NCBI GenBank assembly: GCA_017645945.1
Contig: JAGCNL010000055.1
Coordinates: forward strand, 1 to 64,000
DNA from: Salinivirgaceae bacterium
GTDB taxonomy: Bacteria; Bacteroidota; Bacteroidia; Bacteroidales; SZUA-534
DNA: 64,000 nt
Reading direction: 5' to 3'
Of this stretch, positions 54,061 to 62,693 are shown piece after piece. The notes beneath the pieces were generated by a model that saw nothing but the letters and a program-made list of their open reading frames with translations, searched no databases and had not been told where the DNA came from. How positions within the stretch are numbered: the first letter of the stretch is position 1; each line of letters starts with the position of its first letter. The position numbers and the translations under genes are program-made.

Positions 54061-54324
54061 ATGGAATGCCGCCCAGGATGTGCAGCCTGCTGCATAGTGA
54101 TTTCGATAAGTTCGCCCATTCCAGGAATGCCCAACGGCAAGCCTGCGGGTGTGCGTTGCGTTAACCTTGACGACGATTTGCGCTGCAAGATTTTCGGCCG
54201 TCCCGAGCGCCCACGCATTTGCGGCGCCTTCCAACCCGACCCGCTCATCTGCGGCCAGTCGCGCGCCGAAGCGGTCAAAATAATGGCTGAACTTGAGGAT
54301 ATGGATGCAGAGGAATTCCTATAA
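54061..54324 (+). CDS. YkgJ-family cysteine-cluster protein
   Basis: An 87-residue protein with the CxxCxxCC-type cluster 'MECRPGCAACCIVISI' at the start, a middle 'VRCVNLDDDLRCKIFGRPERP' region (about residues 31-51) and 'RICGAFQPDPLIC'. These eight Cys residues match the YkgJ/UPF0153 family, which is predicted to bind zinc or an iron-sulfur cluster; its function is not established. A TATTTTCG site (one mismatch from the -7 consensus) lies 23 bases upstream of the ATG. The glycosyltransferase gene follows 53 bases later on the same strand but has its own -7 element. Confidence 0.88.
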   Translation: MECRPGCAACCIVISISSPIPGMPNGKPAGVRCVNLDDDLRCKIFGRPERPRICGAFQPDPLICGQSRAEAVKIMAELEDMDAEEFL

Positions 54325-54350
54325 GTGGTGGATATGTCAGCGTTTTCGCT

Positions 54351-54358
54351 TATGTTTG
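54351..54358 (+). promoter_or_regulatory. Bacteroidetes -7 element (TATGTTTG, followed by CG)
   Basis: Exact TAnnTTTG match 20 bases before the glycosyltransferase ATG. No -33 TTG is seen at normal spacing. Confidence 0.45.
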
Positions 54359-54377
54359 CGTCCGCATTATTGTTGTT

Positions 54378-55373
54378 ATGCCAAAATATTCGTTCATAAT
54401 ACCAGTCTATAACCGTCCCGACGAGGTGGACGAGCTTCTGCAATCGCTTTTAGGACAGAAGTTTACCGATTTTGACATCACCATTGTCGAAGACGGCTCC
54501 ACCAATACCTGCCAAACGGTTGTCGAGAAATATTCTGACAGGCTTCCACTCCATTATATCGCTCAGCCGAACGCTGGTCCGAGCATAGCGCGCAACAATG
54601 GCGCGGCCCATTCAGAAGGCGATTATCTCATCTTTCTCGATTCCGACGTGATTGTCCCCGACGGTTACTTGCCGGCAGTTGACAAGGCCGTAACGGAGCG
54701 CGGACTACAATGTTTTGGCGGTCCTGATGCCTCGCATCCGTCGTTCACACCAATACAGAAAGCCATCAGCCATTCAATGACCTCGGTACTGACCACTGGC
54801 GGCATCCGCGGCAAAAAGGAGAACATGGACAAATTCTATCCGCGCAGCTTCAATATGGGCATCAGCCGCGAGGCGTTCCAAAAAGTTGGCGGTTTCTCCG
54901 ATATGCGCTTCGGCGAGGATGTCGATTTCAGCATGCGCCTAATTGAGAACGGGTTCAAAGCCGGACTTATCAAAGACGCTTTTGTCTATCACAAGCGCCG
55001 CACAACTTTCAAGGCATTTTTCAAGCAGGTTTACAATTCCGGAATTGCGCGAATCAACCTCTCGAAACGGCACCCTTGCACGCTCAAAATTGTGCATCTG
55101 CTGCCCGCCGCATTCTTTTTAGGCAACATTGGAATTATTGCGATTAGTTTCTTCTGGCTCCCGATGCTTGCTTTGCTTGCTGTTCCGATTGCCGCATTTT
55201 TCATCGACGCGCTTATCGCCACCCGCAGTTTGCGCGTTGCAATGCTGGCTGTGGTGGCCTCCTACGTACAGCTTGGCGGCTACGGATGCGGCTTCTGCGA
55301 GTGCTTTGTGCGGCGTGTGATTTTCCGCCAGGGCGAATTCACTCGGTTTGTGAAGAATTTTTACAAAAAATGA
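54378..55373 (+). CDS. Family 2 glycosyltransferase with membrane anchor
   Basis: A 331-residue GT-A fold glycosyltransferase. The N-terminal 'YSFIIPVYNRPDEVDELL' and 'ITIVEDGSTNTCQ' bind the nucleotide sugar. The DxD metal motif is in 'LIFLDSDVIVPDG' (about residue 87). 'GGFSDMRFGEDVDFSMRL' (about 175-192) holds the acceptor-side acidic cluster. Two or three hydrophobic helices near residues 238-300 should anchor it to the inner membrane. It probably adds a sugar to a lipid-linked glycan or envelope polymer. Donor and acceptor are unknown. It is not within a polysaccharide cluster; polA follows. Confidence 0.9.
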   Translation: MPKYSFIIPVYNRPDEVDELLQSLLGQKFTDFDITIVEDGSTNTCQTVVEKYSDRLPLHYIAQPNAGPSIARNNGAAHSEGDYLIFLDSDVIVPDGYLPAVDKAVTERGLQCFGGPDASHPSFTPIQKAISHSMTSVLTTGGIRGKKENMDKFYPRSFNMGISREAFQKVGGFSDMRFGEDVDFSMRLIENGFKAGLIKDAFVYHKRRTTFKAFFKQVYNSGIARINLSKRHPCTLKIVHLLPAAFFLGNIGIIAISFFWLPMLALLAVPIAAFFIDALIATRSLRVAMLAVVASYVQLGGYGCGFCECFVRRVIFRQGEFTRFVKNFYKK

Positions 55374-55418
55374 TGCGGCAGTCCGCACTATAGTATTTCT
55401 CAATCCACCACAAATAGA

Positions 55419-55448
55419 TTGGCCAGTTCGCCAAAAATCTTATCTTCG
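55419..55448 (+). promoter_or_regulatory. Probable polA promoter (TTG - 19 bp - TATCTTCG)
   Basis: A TTG at 55419-55421 and a near-consensus -7 TATCTTCG at 55441-55448 (one mismatch) have a 19-base gap, the standard Bacteroidetes spacing, 21 bases before the polA ATG. Confidence 0.5.
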
Positions 55449-55469
55449 CTCTGCTAAAAAACAAACAAG

Positions 55470-58286
55470 ATGGCAGACAAAACGCTTTTCCTGCTCGATG
55501 CCTACGCGCTGGCATACAGGGCCTATTACGCTTTCATCAAGAGTCCGCGAATCAACTCTAAGGGAGTGAACACGTCGGCGGTGTTCGGATTCACCAACAC
55601 GCTGCTTGAGGTGCTGCAAAAAGAGAACCCGAGCCACATTGGCGTGGTTTTCGACCCGCACGGACCCACTTTCCGCCACGAGATGTATGCCGAGTACAAG
55701 GCCAACCGTGAGGCTATGCCCGAGGATATGCGCCAGGCCATTCCGCTCATCAAAGAGGTGATTGGAGCGCTGAATATTCCTGTTGTTCAGGTAGATGGCT
55801 TCGAGGCCGACGACATCATCGGAACACTGGCTCACAAGGCTGTGGCCGAAGGGTTTACCGTTTATATGATGACGCCCGACAAGGATTACGCGCAGCTCGT
55901 CCGCGATGGCGTATTTGTTTACAAACCAGGACGTTCGGGTGGCGACATTGAGATTTGGGACGCCGCCAAGGTGAAGGAGAAATTTGCCGTCACACCCGAC
56001 CATATTATTGATTTGCTGGGCCTGATGGGCGATACTTCGGACAACATTCCAGGCTGCCCGGGCGTGGGGCCGAAAAGTGCCGAGAAACTGATTACCGACT
56101 TCGGCTCGATTGAGGGCATCTATGAACACATCGACGAACTGAAGGGCAAGCAGAAGGAAAACATGGTGAACTTCCGCAGCCAGATTGAACTTTCGAAGGT
56201 GCTGGCCACCATCCATACTCAGGCTCCAGTTGAGTTCAATGCCGATGATTTTAAGCGCGAAGAGCCAGACAAAGCAAAACTTGAAGCGCTATTCGCAACA
56301 CTTGAATTCCGCAATATGCTCAGCCGTGCGCTCAGTCAGGCATCGCCAACTATTTCACAACCAGCAAAAACGGCAACCAACACGCAGCAAGGCACGCTGT
56401 TCGACATTGGCGGAACAGGACAAGGCACACTGTTCGACCTTGACAATCCGCCCGAGATGCCTGCCGCGCCCATGCTCGACACAATCAAAGACGTGAATCC
56501 CGACTACCGCATTGCTCAAACAGCCGACGAGCAGAACGATTTGGTCAAGCTTCTGCTTGAGTGCGCCGAGGTCTGCTTCGACACCGAAACCACATCGCTC
56601 GATGTTCACAGCGCCGAACTGGTGGCAATGTCGTTCAGCACAAAGGAAAAGAGCGGCTGGCTGGTGCCTGTGCCCGCCAATCAGACTGAGGCTCAGGCGA
56701 TTGTCGATAGGTTCAAGCCTTTCTTTTCGTCAGAAAACATCACCAAAATCGGCCAAAATCTGAAATACGACATTCTGGTGCTGAAAAACTACGGAGTTGA
56801 GGTTCGCGGCCGCTTGTTCGACACAATGGTGGCTCACTATCTCATCCAGCCTGAAATGCGTCACAACCTTGATTTGCTGGCCGAATCGTACCTGAAATAC
56901 AGCACAATAAAGACCGAGGAGCTGATTGGCCGTCGCGGAAGCGCACAGACAACAATGCGAAGCGTTGAAATCGGCCTGCTGCGCGACTACGCCTGTGAGG
57001 ACGCCGACATCGCCTTCCGCCTGAAACCCTTGCTGGAGGCCGAATTGCGCAAATCGGACATGATTGACCTTTTCTTCAACATTGAGACGCCGCTCATCAG
57101 CGTTCTGGCTGACATGGAATACACTGGCGTGAAAATCGACACCGACGCGCTGAACGCATACGCCGTGGAGCTGCGAGCCTCCATTGCCGATGTTGAACAG
57201 AAAATCCACACAGAGGCGGGAACGGTGTTCAATATCTCGTCGCCGAAACAGCTGGGCGAAATTCTGTTCGACAAACTGAAAATCGGCGGGGCCGCGAAAA
57301 CCAAGACCAAGCAGTACTCGACAGCTGAGGACGTACTTGAGAAAATCGCTGACAAGCACCCAATCGTGCCACTGATTCTGGAATACCGCTCACTCAAAAA
57401 ACTGCTTTCGACCTACGTTGAAGCGCTTCCGCAGATGGTTCACAGCAAGACAGGACGAATTCATACATCTTATAATCAGACTATTACCGCCACTGGTCGG
57501 TTAAGTTCGACCAACCCCAACCTGCAGAACATACCCGTGCGCGAGGAGCAGGGACGCAAAGTGCGGATGGCGTTTGTGCCAACCCATGCCGACGGCTGCA
57601 TCATGGCCGCCGACTACTCGCAGATTGAGCTGCGACTGATGGCGCATCTGAGCCAGGACTCTGCAATGATTGAGGCTTTCCGAGCCAATCAGGACATTCA
57701 CGCGGCCACCGCGGCACGGCTTTTCCACGAGCCAGTGGAGAGCGTCACGCGCGAGCAGCGCCGCAAGGCCAAAAGCGCAAACTTCGGCATCATCTACGGC
57801 ATCTCGTCGTTCGGCCTGGCGCAGAACACTGGCATCAAGGTGTCGGAGGCTAAAGAGATAATTGACAACTATTTCGCCAGTTTCCCAGGCGTGAAAGATT
57901 ATATGGACAAGAGCATTGCCACCGCCCGCAACGTGGGCTACACCGAGACTCTCTGCCACCGCCGCCGCTATCTGCCCGACCTGCAATCGGCCAACAGCCT
58001 TGTGCGCAGCGCCGCCGAGCGAAACGCCATCAACGCGCCTATTCAGGGCACTGCCGCCGACATCATCAAGATTGCGATGATAAACATCCACCGCAAGATG
58101 GCCGAGCAGGGCCTGAAATCGGCAATGGTGATGCAGGTGCACGATGAGCTTGTGTTTGACGTGGCGCCAGGCGAGACCGAGGCTCTGAGCCAACTGGTGA
58201 AAAACGAGATGGAATCAGCCATCAGCCTGAGCATTCCGCTCACCGCCGAAGTGGGGATTGGAAAGAACTGGCTTGAGGCGCACTAA
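55470..58286 (+). CDS. polA: DNA polymerase I
   Basis: A 938-residue three-domain polymerase used for Okazaki fragment maturation and repair. The 5'-nuclease domain (about 1-290) has 'LFLLDAYALAYRAYYAF', 'VDGFEADDIIGTLA' and 'GLMGDTSDNIPGCPGVGPK'. The 3'-5' proofreading exonuclease (about 345-535) is intact: 'CFDTETTSLDV' near 370, 'KIGQNLKYDILVL' and 'DYACEDADIAFRL' near 507. The polymerase domain has motif A 'MAADYSQIELRLMAHLS' near 712, motif B 'RRKAKSANFGIIYGIS' near 763 and motif C 'VMQVHDELVFDV' near 886. Length and order are normal for Bacteroidetes PolA. Confidence 0.98.
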   Translation: MADKTLFLLDAYALAYRAYYAFIKSPRINSKGVNTSAVFGFTNTLLEVLQKENPSHIGVVFDPHGPTFRHEMYAEYKANREAMPEDMRQAIPLIKEVIGALNIPVVQVDGFEADDIIGTLAHKAVAEGFTVYMMTPDKDYAQLVRDGVFVYKPGRSGGDIEIWDAAKVKEKFAVTPDHIIDLLGLMGDTSDNIPGCPGVGPKSAEKLITDFGSIEGIYEHIDELKGKQKENMVNFRSQIELSKVLATIHTQAPVEFNADDFKREEPDKAKLEALFATLEFRNMLSRALSQASPTISQPAKTATNTQQGTLFDIGGTGQGTLFDLDNPPEMPAAPMLDTIKDVNPDYRIAQTADEQNDLVKLLLECAEVCFDTETTSLDVHSAELVAMSFSTKEKSGWLVPVPANQTEAQAIVDRFKPFFSSENITKIGQNLKYDILVLKNYGVEVRGRLFDTMVAHYLIQPEMRHNLDLLAESYLKYSTIKTEELIGRRGSAQTTMRSVEIGLLRDYACEDADIAFRLKPLLEAELRKSDMIDLFFNIETPLISVLADMEYTGVKIDTDALNAYAVELRASIADVEQKIHTEAGTVFNISSPKQLGEILFDKLKIGGAAKTKTKQYSTAEDVLEKIADKHPIVPLILEYRSLKKLLSTYVEALPQMVHSKTGRIHTSYNQTITATGRLSSTNPNLQNIPVREEQGRKVRMAFVPTHADGCIMAADYSQIELRLMAHLSQDSAMIEAFRANQDIHAATAARLFHEPVESVTREQRRKAKSANFGIIYGISSFGLAQNTGIKVSEAKEIIDNYFASFPGVKDYMDKSIATARNVGYTETLCHRRRYLPDLQSANSLVRSAAERNAINAPIQGTAADIIKIAMINIHRKMAEQGLKSAMVMQVHDELVFDVAPGETEALSQLVKNEMESAISLSIPLTAEVGIGKNWLEAH

Positions 58287-58339
58287 AAAGTTTAACGGGA
58301 AGGGGTAAGAAAGATTGGGAATGAGCGCGAAAAACAGGA

Positions 58340-59134
58340 CTATTCGCCCTCTCCTTCCTCGTTGCCTGTAATCTCGTCGATGCTGTCAGTCTCGATGTCG
58401 TAATCGTCAATATCGAGCTGTTTTTTCTTGACAATGTCGCGTATCTCGTCGAACGACAGCATTTTAACATTGGTTACAAGAAAGTCGCTTTGCAGGAAAT
58501 CGCCATATTGGTTGCACTCCTCAACGGCATCGAGCAGAATCTGGTGGAACGGCACATTAAGCGGCATCAGAACCGTAAGAGCCGCGTATTTATCTTGGAA
58601 TTCAATGCGTTCCAATTCCGAATGGTTGTTTTTCAGCGCTGTCTCAAACTCCGACTGCACAACGTGCTGCTGGTAAGGCAAAAATTCCTCAATGTTGTTG
58701 CCAATCAGAGCCACAAAATAGCGCAAAAGGTTGCCATGCCCGCCTAGACCCGTCGATACAAAAATCTGACGCTCATCGAGTAAATTGCCTTCTATCAGCA
58801 TTTTACTCTCCTGAAGAGCCATCAGTGCCCATTGGTGGAGCGGGTTCTCCGTGTCTTTCGTGAATTCCTCAAGAATGCGGAAGGCCTTCGGGTCATCGAC
58901 CGATGAAAGCAGAATCATGTTGTCCTTGATTTGTTCGGCATCAAGTTCGGGATTGTGCAGGTCGCCGATTTGCTCCAAATCGATGTTTTCAGCCGCAGGA
59001 CTCGATTTGATTTTCTTCGAGCGCTTGAAATAGGCCATTTGCAGCTTCATGTCAATCGGTTCATCGATGACATTGAATTTGTCTGAAAACAAACCCGACA
59101 GTTCCCTTAATTTGTCAAACAATTCACTATTCAT
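58340..59134 (-). CDS. Conserved protein of unknown function
   Basis: A 264-residue soluble protein without a signal peptide or membrane helix. It is mostly helical ('KAFRILEEFTKDTENPLHQW', 'ALMALQESKMLIEGNL') with a central glycine-rich turn 'VSTGLGGHGNLLRYF' and a strongly acidic C-terminus ('DIETDSIDEITGNEEGEGE'). I recognise no characterised domain, though from memory similar single-copy proteins occur in other Bacteroidales. It is convergent with polA (53 bases between the stops) and faces the repeat element on its upstream side. No clear -7 element was found. Confidence 0.75.
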   Translation of the reverse strand: MNSELFDKLRELSGLFSDKFNVIDEPIDMKLQMAYFKRSKKIKSSPAAENIDLEQIGDLHNPELDAEQIKDNMILLSSVDDPKAFRILEEFTKDTENPLHQWALMALQESKMLIEGNLLDERQIFVSTGLGGHGNLLRYFVALIGNNIEEFLPYQQHVVQSEFETALKNNHSELERIEFQDKYAALTVLMPLNVPFHQILLDAVEECNQYGDFLQSDFLVTNVKMLSFDEIRDIVKKKQLDIDDYDIETDSIDEITGNEEGEGE

Positions 59135-59200
59135 CAGTCAATGTTTTAGAATGCAAATTTGCACAAAAAAAACTCAACTACAATTATTACGGAAAATTTA

Positions 59201-59414
59201 CGCGCTGAAGGCGCAGAATAACATAGCCCAAGGCAAGCGAAGCGGCGCCTTGGGTAACGTTGGCAACAACGTTGGCGCCCTACAGGGGCAATTCATAATC
59301 ATTTTTATGAGTTGCGCCTTCAGCGCGCAATAAATGGTGGATTCACAAAACCCAACGTGCCGTTCGCTGCGCTCACTCTGCGTTGGGCCATAAACGAATT
59401 GCGCTTTCAGCGCG
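59201..59414. repeat. Composite palindromic repeat element
   Basis: A 15-base word CGCGCTGAAGGCGCA at 59201 recurs as a perfect inverted copy at 59313-59327 and as an inverted copy with one mismatch at 59400-59414. Between them lie hairpins CCCAAGGC/GCCTTGGG (59227-59254) and CCCAACG/CGTTGGG (59351-59387), and a direct repeat AACGTTGGC (59256-59278). Short frames across it on both strands (59049-59333 plus, 59198-59428 minus) are by-products. I recall similar 'GCGCTGAAAGCGC' repeats scattered through Bacteroidetes genomes. It directly precedes the small RNA candidate. Confidence 0.8.
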
Positions 59415-59435
59415 TGCGTTTGAAACATAATTTGT

Positions 59436-59443
59436 TATCTTTG
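59436..59443 (+). promoter_or_regulatory. Bacteroidetes -7 element of the small RNA candidate (TATCTTTG, followed by CGG)
   Basis: TATCTTTGCGG is an exact -7 match in its commonest form. TTTG copies lie 13 bases upstream (59419-59422) and directly adjacent (59431-59434), neither at ideal -33 spacing. No coding region follows before the terminator. Confidence 0.65.
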
Positions 59444-59449
59444 CGGCGT

Positions 59450-59582
59450 CGTTGACCGTTGGGATAGAGCCGTTAGAAGTTCCTAAACGCAACGAACAAG
59501 AACCTTTGAGACTTGTTTTCGGTTCTTCACTTCGGCAAGTCGTTGACAAGGTTGCATAGCCGGATTCATTCCGGCTTTTTTT
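59450..59582 (+). ncRNA. Candidate independent small RNA, about 130 nt
   Basis: A self-contained unit: exact -7 box at 59436-59443, then about 110 bases without a plausible ORF, then a strong intrinsic terminator. The predicted transcript can form several hairpins: CGTTAG/CTAAACG (59471-59489, one bulge), CGAACAAG/CTTGTTTTCG (59493-59521) and ACTT-CGGC-AAGT (59529-59540). The nonamer GTCGTTGAC occurs at 59448-59456 and 59539-59547. It lacks the signature sequences of tRNA, SRP RNA and tmRNA and is shorter than typical 6S RNA. Rfam motifs such as Bacteroidales-1 share this promoter-to-terminator layout, but I cannot test a match. Identity unknown; the start is inferred from the -7 box. Confidence 0.6.
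59558..59582 (+). terminator. Intrinsic terminator of the small RNA candidate
   Basis: AGCCGGA and TCCGGCT pair perfectly over 7 bp around a 5-base loop and are followed by seven Ts. It points away from polA and toward the convergent topB gene, so it belongs to plus-strand transcription. Confidence 0.85.
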
Positions 59583-59599
59583 GTGCCATTACTCTTTAC

Positions 59600-61588
59600 T
59601 CACTTATAATACTGCTCAAACGCCCCAAACACCGGCGTTAGCGACGATTGGTTCTGCACAACCTTCACGCTGTCAGTCAGTTTGCGGACAAAGGCCTCGA
59701 GTTTGGTCATATACTCCTGCTCGCCGATTTCGCCGTTGGCCACCATTGTAAGGCCCTTTTCCCAACTTGCTGTCAGTTCGGCGTTTAGCAGCGGCCGTAT
59801 CGACGCGTTGACAACCTCATAAACAATCTCACCTAACTTGGCTGGGGTCACAATCTGCGTCTTCTTGTTCAGGTTCAGATAGTCGATATTCACCAACTTC
59901 TTCAGAATCTCGGCGCGGGTGGCGCTTGTGCCAATGCCGCTTCCCTTGATTTGTGCCCGAAGTTCTTCGTCTTCAATCAGTTGTCCTGCGTTTTCCATTG
60001 CCAGAATCAGCGAACCTGAATTGTAGCGCTTCGGCGGCGACGTCTCGCCCTCTTTCAACTCATATCCGACAACGGGCAGCACAGAGCCTTTCTTCAGTTT
60101 GCTCACCAATTCAAATTGGTTGGTGTCGAGCACCTCGTCCTGCTGATTGTTGTCGTCGGTTTTTGGCGTATCGCCCATAACAGTCAGGTAGCCAGGTGTT
60201 TCAAGAATCTTGAAATTGGCAAAGAAATGCTCGGTGCCAACGGTCAGTTCAATGCTGACCTTGCGGTATTCGGCAGGCGGAAAAAATATCGCCAGAAAGC
60301 GGCGGACAATGCGGTCGTAAACACCGCGGGCGGTCTCGGAACAGCCGTCGAGAGCCTGAAAGCCTTGCCCTGTGGGGATTATGGCGTAGTGGTCGGTAAT
60401 CTGCTTGTCGTCGGTGTAGCGGCTCTTGCCAATGGTGGCGTAAAGCCCGTGCTGCTTCACCTGCTTTGTAAGTTCCAGATACTCGGGGCGAGTGGCCAGA
60501 CCGTGCAGATTCTTCGTGATTTCCTTTGCCACAGCCGACGACAGCACGCGAGCGTCGGTACGCGGATAGGTCACAAGTTTTTTCTCGTAAAGGTCCTGCA
60601 CAATCTGCAAAGTCTCGTCGGGGCTCACTTTGAAGAGTTTCGAACACTCGTTCTGCAACTCGGCAAGGTTGAAGAGCAACGGCGGATTTTTCTTCTCTTT
60701 TTTCTTATCGATGTTGGCGATAACAGCCTCGTTGCCAAATTGTTCGAGCATCGAAACGCATTGCTCGGCATCCTCGCGCCGACGGAAGCCGTTCTCTTTG
60801 TAGAGCAGCGGCGACTCGAAGTATTTCGACCCCTCAACAGCCCGCCATTCGCCATCGAACTGCGCGTTCTCACCCATCGCGAAAGCGCCCAGAATGCGGT
60901 AGAACGGCGTTTTGACAAAGGCACGGATTTCGCGTTCGCGGCGCACCACCATTCCCAAAACGCAGGTCATCACGCGGCCCACAGCAATGGCGCCAAGTTT
61001 GTCGAGATTCAGGAAACGGCGCACCGTGTAGCCGTATTTCAAAGTGAGTATGCGGCTGAAGTTGATACCCATCAGATAATCTTCCTTGGCGCGCAGATAG
61101 GCCGCATCGGAAAGGCTGTTGTAGTCGGTGAGCGGCTTGGCCTCGCGTATTCCGCGCAAGATTTCCTCTTCGGTCTGCGAGTCAATCCACACGCGGCGGC
61201 GCTGCTTGTCGGCAGGCACCTTGGCCATTTGGTCAACAAGACGATAAATGTACTCACCCTCGCGGCCCGAGTCGGTGCAGACATAAATGCAATCGACATC
61301 GGCGCGGTTGAGCAACCCGCTCACAATCCCAAACTGCTTGCTGACATTGGGTATCACCTCGTAAAGAAAACTCTGTGGCAGAAACGGCAGAGTGCTCTCG
61401 TCCCAGCGTTTCAGCGTGGGGTCGTAGGCATCGGGGTAACTCATCGTCACCAGATGGCCCACGCACCAAGTCACAATGCTGCGGTCGCCCTCAAGATAGC
61501 CGTCGCCGCGCGACATACTTTCCTTGAGCGCCTTTGCAAATTCTTGAGCCACACTCGGTTTCTCTGCAATAAAAAGGTTCTTGCCCAT
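59600..61588 (-). CDS. topB: Type IA DNA topoisomerase (topoisomerase III)
   Basis: A 662-residue type IA topoisomerase that decatenates DNA through a single-strand break. The TOPRIM domain starts with 'LFIAEKPSVAQEFAKAL' and has the acidic 'VCTDSGREGEYIYRLV' near residue 105. The active-site Tyr is in 'KLVTYPRTDARVLSS' near residue 340. 'ITDHYAIIPTG' and 'GSGIGTSATRAEILKKL' are further family motifs. It lacks C-terminal zinc fingers, typical for TopB rather than TopA. RecQ, encoded elsewhere in the window, is the usual functional partner of topoisomerase III. Confidence 0.95.
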   Translation of the reverse strand: MGKNLFIAEKPSVAQEFAKALKESMSRGDGYLEGDRSIVTWCVGHLVTMSYPDAYDPTLKRWDESTLPFLPQSFLYEVIPNVSKQFGIVSGLLNRADVDCIYVCTDSGREGEYIYRLVDQMAKVPADKQRRRVWIDSQTEEEILRGIREAKPLTDYNSLSDAAYLRAKEDYLMGINFSRILTLKYGYTVRRFLNLDKLGAIAVGRVMTCVLGMVVRREREIRAFVKTPFYRILGAFAMGENAQFDGEWRAVEGSKYFESPLLYKENGFRRREDAEQCVSMLEQFGNEAVIANIDKKKEKKNPPLLFNLAELQNECSKLFKVSPDETLQIVQDLYEKKLVTYPRTDARVLSSAVAKEITKNLHGLATRPEYLELTKQVKQHGLYATIGKSRYTDDKQITDHYAIIPTGQGFQALDGCSETARGVYDRIVRRFLAIFFPPAEYRKVSIELTVGTEHFFANFKILETPGYLTVMGDTPKTDDNNQQDEVLDTNQFELVSKLKKGSVLPVVGYELKEGETSPPKRYNSGSLILAMENAGQLIEDEELRAQIKGSGIGTSATRAEILKKLVNIDYLNLNKKTQIVTPAKLGEIVYEVVNASIRPLLNAELTASWEKGLTMVANGEIGEQEYMTKLEAFVRKLTDSVKVVQNQSSLTPVFGAFEQYYK

Positions 61589-61676
61589 TTGTCAGCCTTT
61601 GTTTGATTGAGCAGGCAATTGTAGGAAAATGATTCGACGAATAAAATGATTGTTGAAAAGTTGGGATATTTGGATG

Positions 61677-62447
61677 CTATTTAAGCATCGTCAACAATGT
61701 CTCAGGCGTGATGTCGTACTTGATATCGCCTTTGCGGACAAGCGAGATGCTGCCCGTTTCTTCCGAAACGACAATGATTGAGGCTTCGGTCTGGTTCGAC
61801 ATGCTCAAGGCGGCGCGGTGACGCAAACCGAGGTTCGGTGGCAGAACGAGGTCATCGTCAATAGGAAGAACGCAGCGAGCGGCCTTTATGTGATTGCCAA
61901 CTATAATCATCGCGCCATCGTGCATCGGGCTGTTTTTGAAGAAAATACTTTCAATCAGTCGGTGCGACACATCGGCGTTCAGAATGTCGCCACTTTGCAC
62001 AAAAGTTGCCAGTTCGGTGTTGTCGGCCAGCACAATGAGCGCGCCAGTCTTGGTTTCCGACATATTGCGGCAGGCTCGGCTGATTTCGCGCAAAGCGTCT
62101 TCCGATGTGACAAAACTGCTCGAATCGCCAAAATGCCGAACCCAGGAAAAACGCTTTTTCACAAAATCGGTGTTGCCAAGCAAAAGCAAGAATTTTCTGA
62201 TTTCCTGCTGGAAAAGAACGATGACGGCAATCACACCAACGCTGAGGAACGAGTCGAGAATGGTGGACAACAGACTGAGATTCAAAAATTTGACTATCAG
62301 CCACACCATATAGAGCAGCAGCAGTCCGACAAATATGTTCATGGCCACCGTGCCGCGCACCAGTTTGTAGAGTTGGTACAAAATGATGGCCACAAGCAGA
62401 ATGTCGATTAAATCAACAAAACCGAATGTTATGAAAAGCAGCCCCAT
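61677..62447 (-). CDS. cdaA: Diadenylate cyclase (c-di-AMP synthase, CdaA type)
   Basis: A 256-residue membrane enzyme making cyclic di-AMP from two ATP. Three N-terminal transmembrane helices (about 10-30, 36-54, 60-80) precede a DAC domain with the catalytic 'MHDGAMIIVGNHI' (DGA motif, about residue 175) and 'GLRHRAALSMSNQTEASIIV' (RHR motif, about 207). c-di-AMP commonly controls potassium and osmotic balance; the window also encodes a K+-dependent pyrophosphatase, though no link is shown. Bacteroidetes cdaA usually lies next to folP; here it is between topB and the SPOR gene, 88 bases upstream of topB on the same strand. Confidence 0.96.
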   Translation of the reverse strand: MGLLFITFGFVDLIDILLVAIILYQLYKLVRGTVAMNIFVGLLLLYMVWLIVKFLNLSLLSTILDSFLSVGVIAVIVLFQQEIRKFLLLLGNTDFVKKRFSWVRHFGDSSSFVTSEDALREISRACRNMSETKTGALIVLADNTELATFVQSGDILNADVSHRLIESIFFKNSPMHDGAMIIVGNHIKAARCVLPIDDDLVLPPNLGLRHRAALSMSNQTEASIIVVSEETGSISLVRKGDIKYDITPETLLTMLK

Positions 62448-62693
62448 ACGTTGTCAAAAATGTGTTCGCTAAGATAAGATGTGTCTGACAAAATATTGCG
62501 ATGAATGGTCAAAATCAGCAAAAAAATGCCGAAATTGTTGGCTCACAATCGTTTTGTAGTGTTCGCATATACACCCATTATGAATATAACACACTTATTA
62601 TGAGTATGTTATCCGCCTCAATCTGATAATAATATTACATGTTGCACAATTCTTTTTTATTATAATTTTACAATATCAAAACACAGATTAGTT

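Noticed and set aside
59049..59333. A 94-codon frame across the palindromic repeat, and an overlapping minus-strand frame at 59198-59428.
   Set aside because: Both consist of translated repeat words ('ALKAQ', 'AFSA'), carry no conserved domain and lie on opposite strands of the same element. These are known false genes of such repeats.
59450..59582. Assignment of the small RNA candidate to tRNA, SRP RNA, tmRNA or RNase P RNA.
   Set aside because: It lacks a T-loop GGTTCGA motif with cloverleaf, lacks the SRP GGAAG...AGCAGC loop, and is far too short for tmRNA or RNase P RNA.
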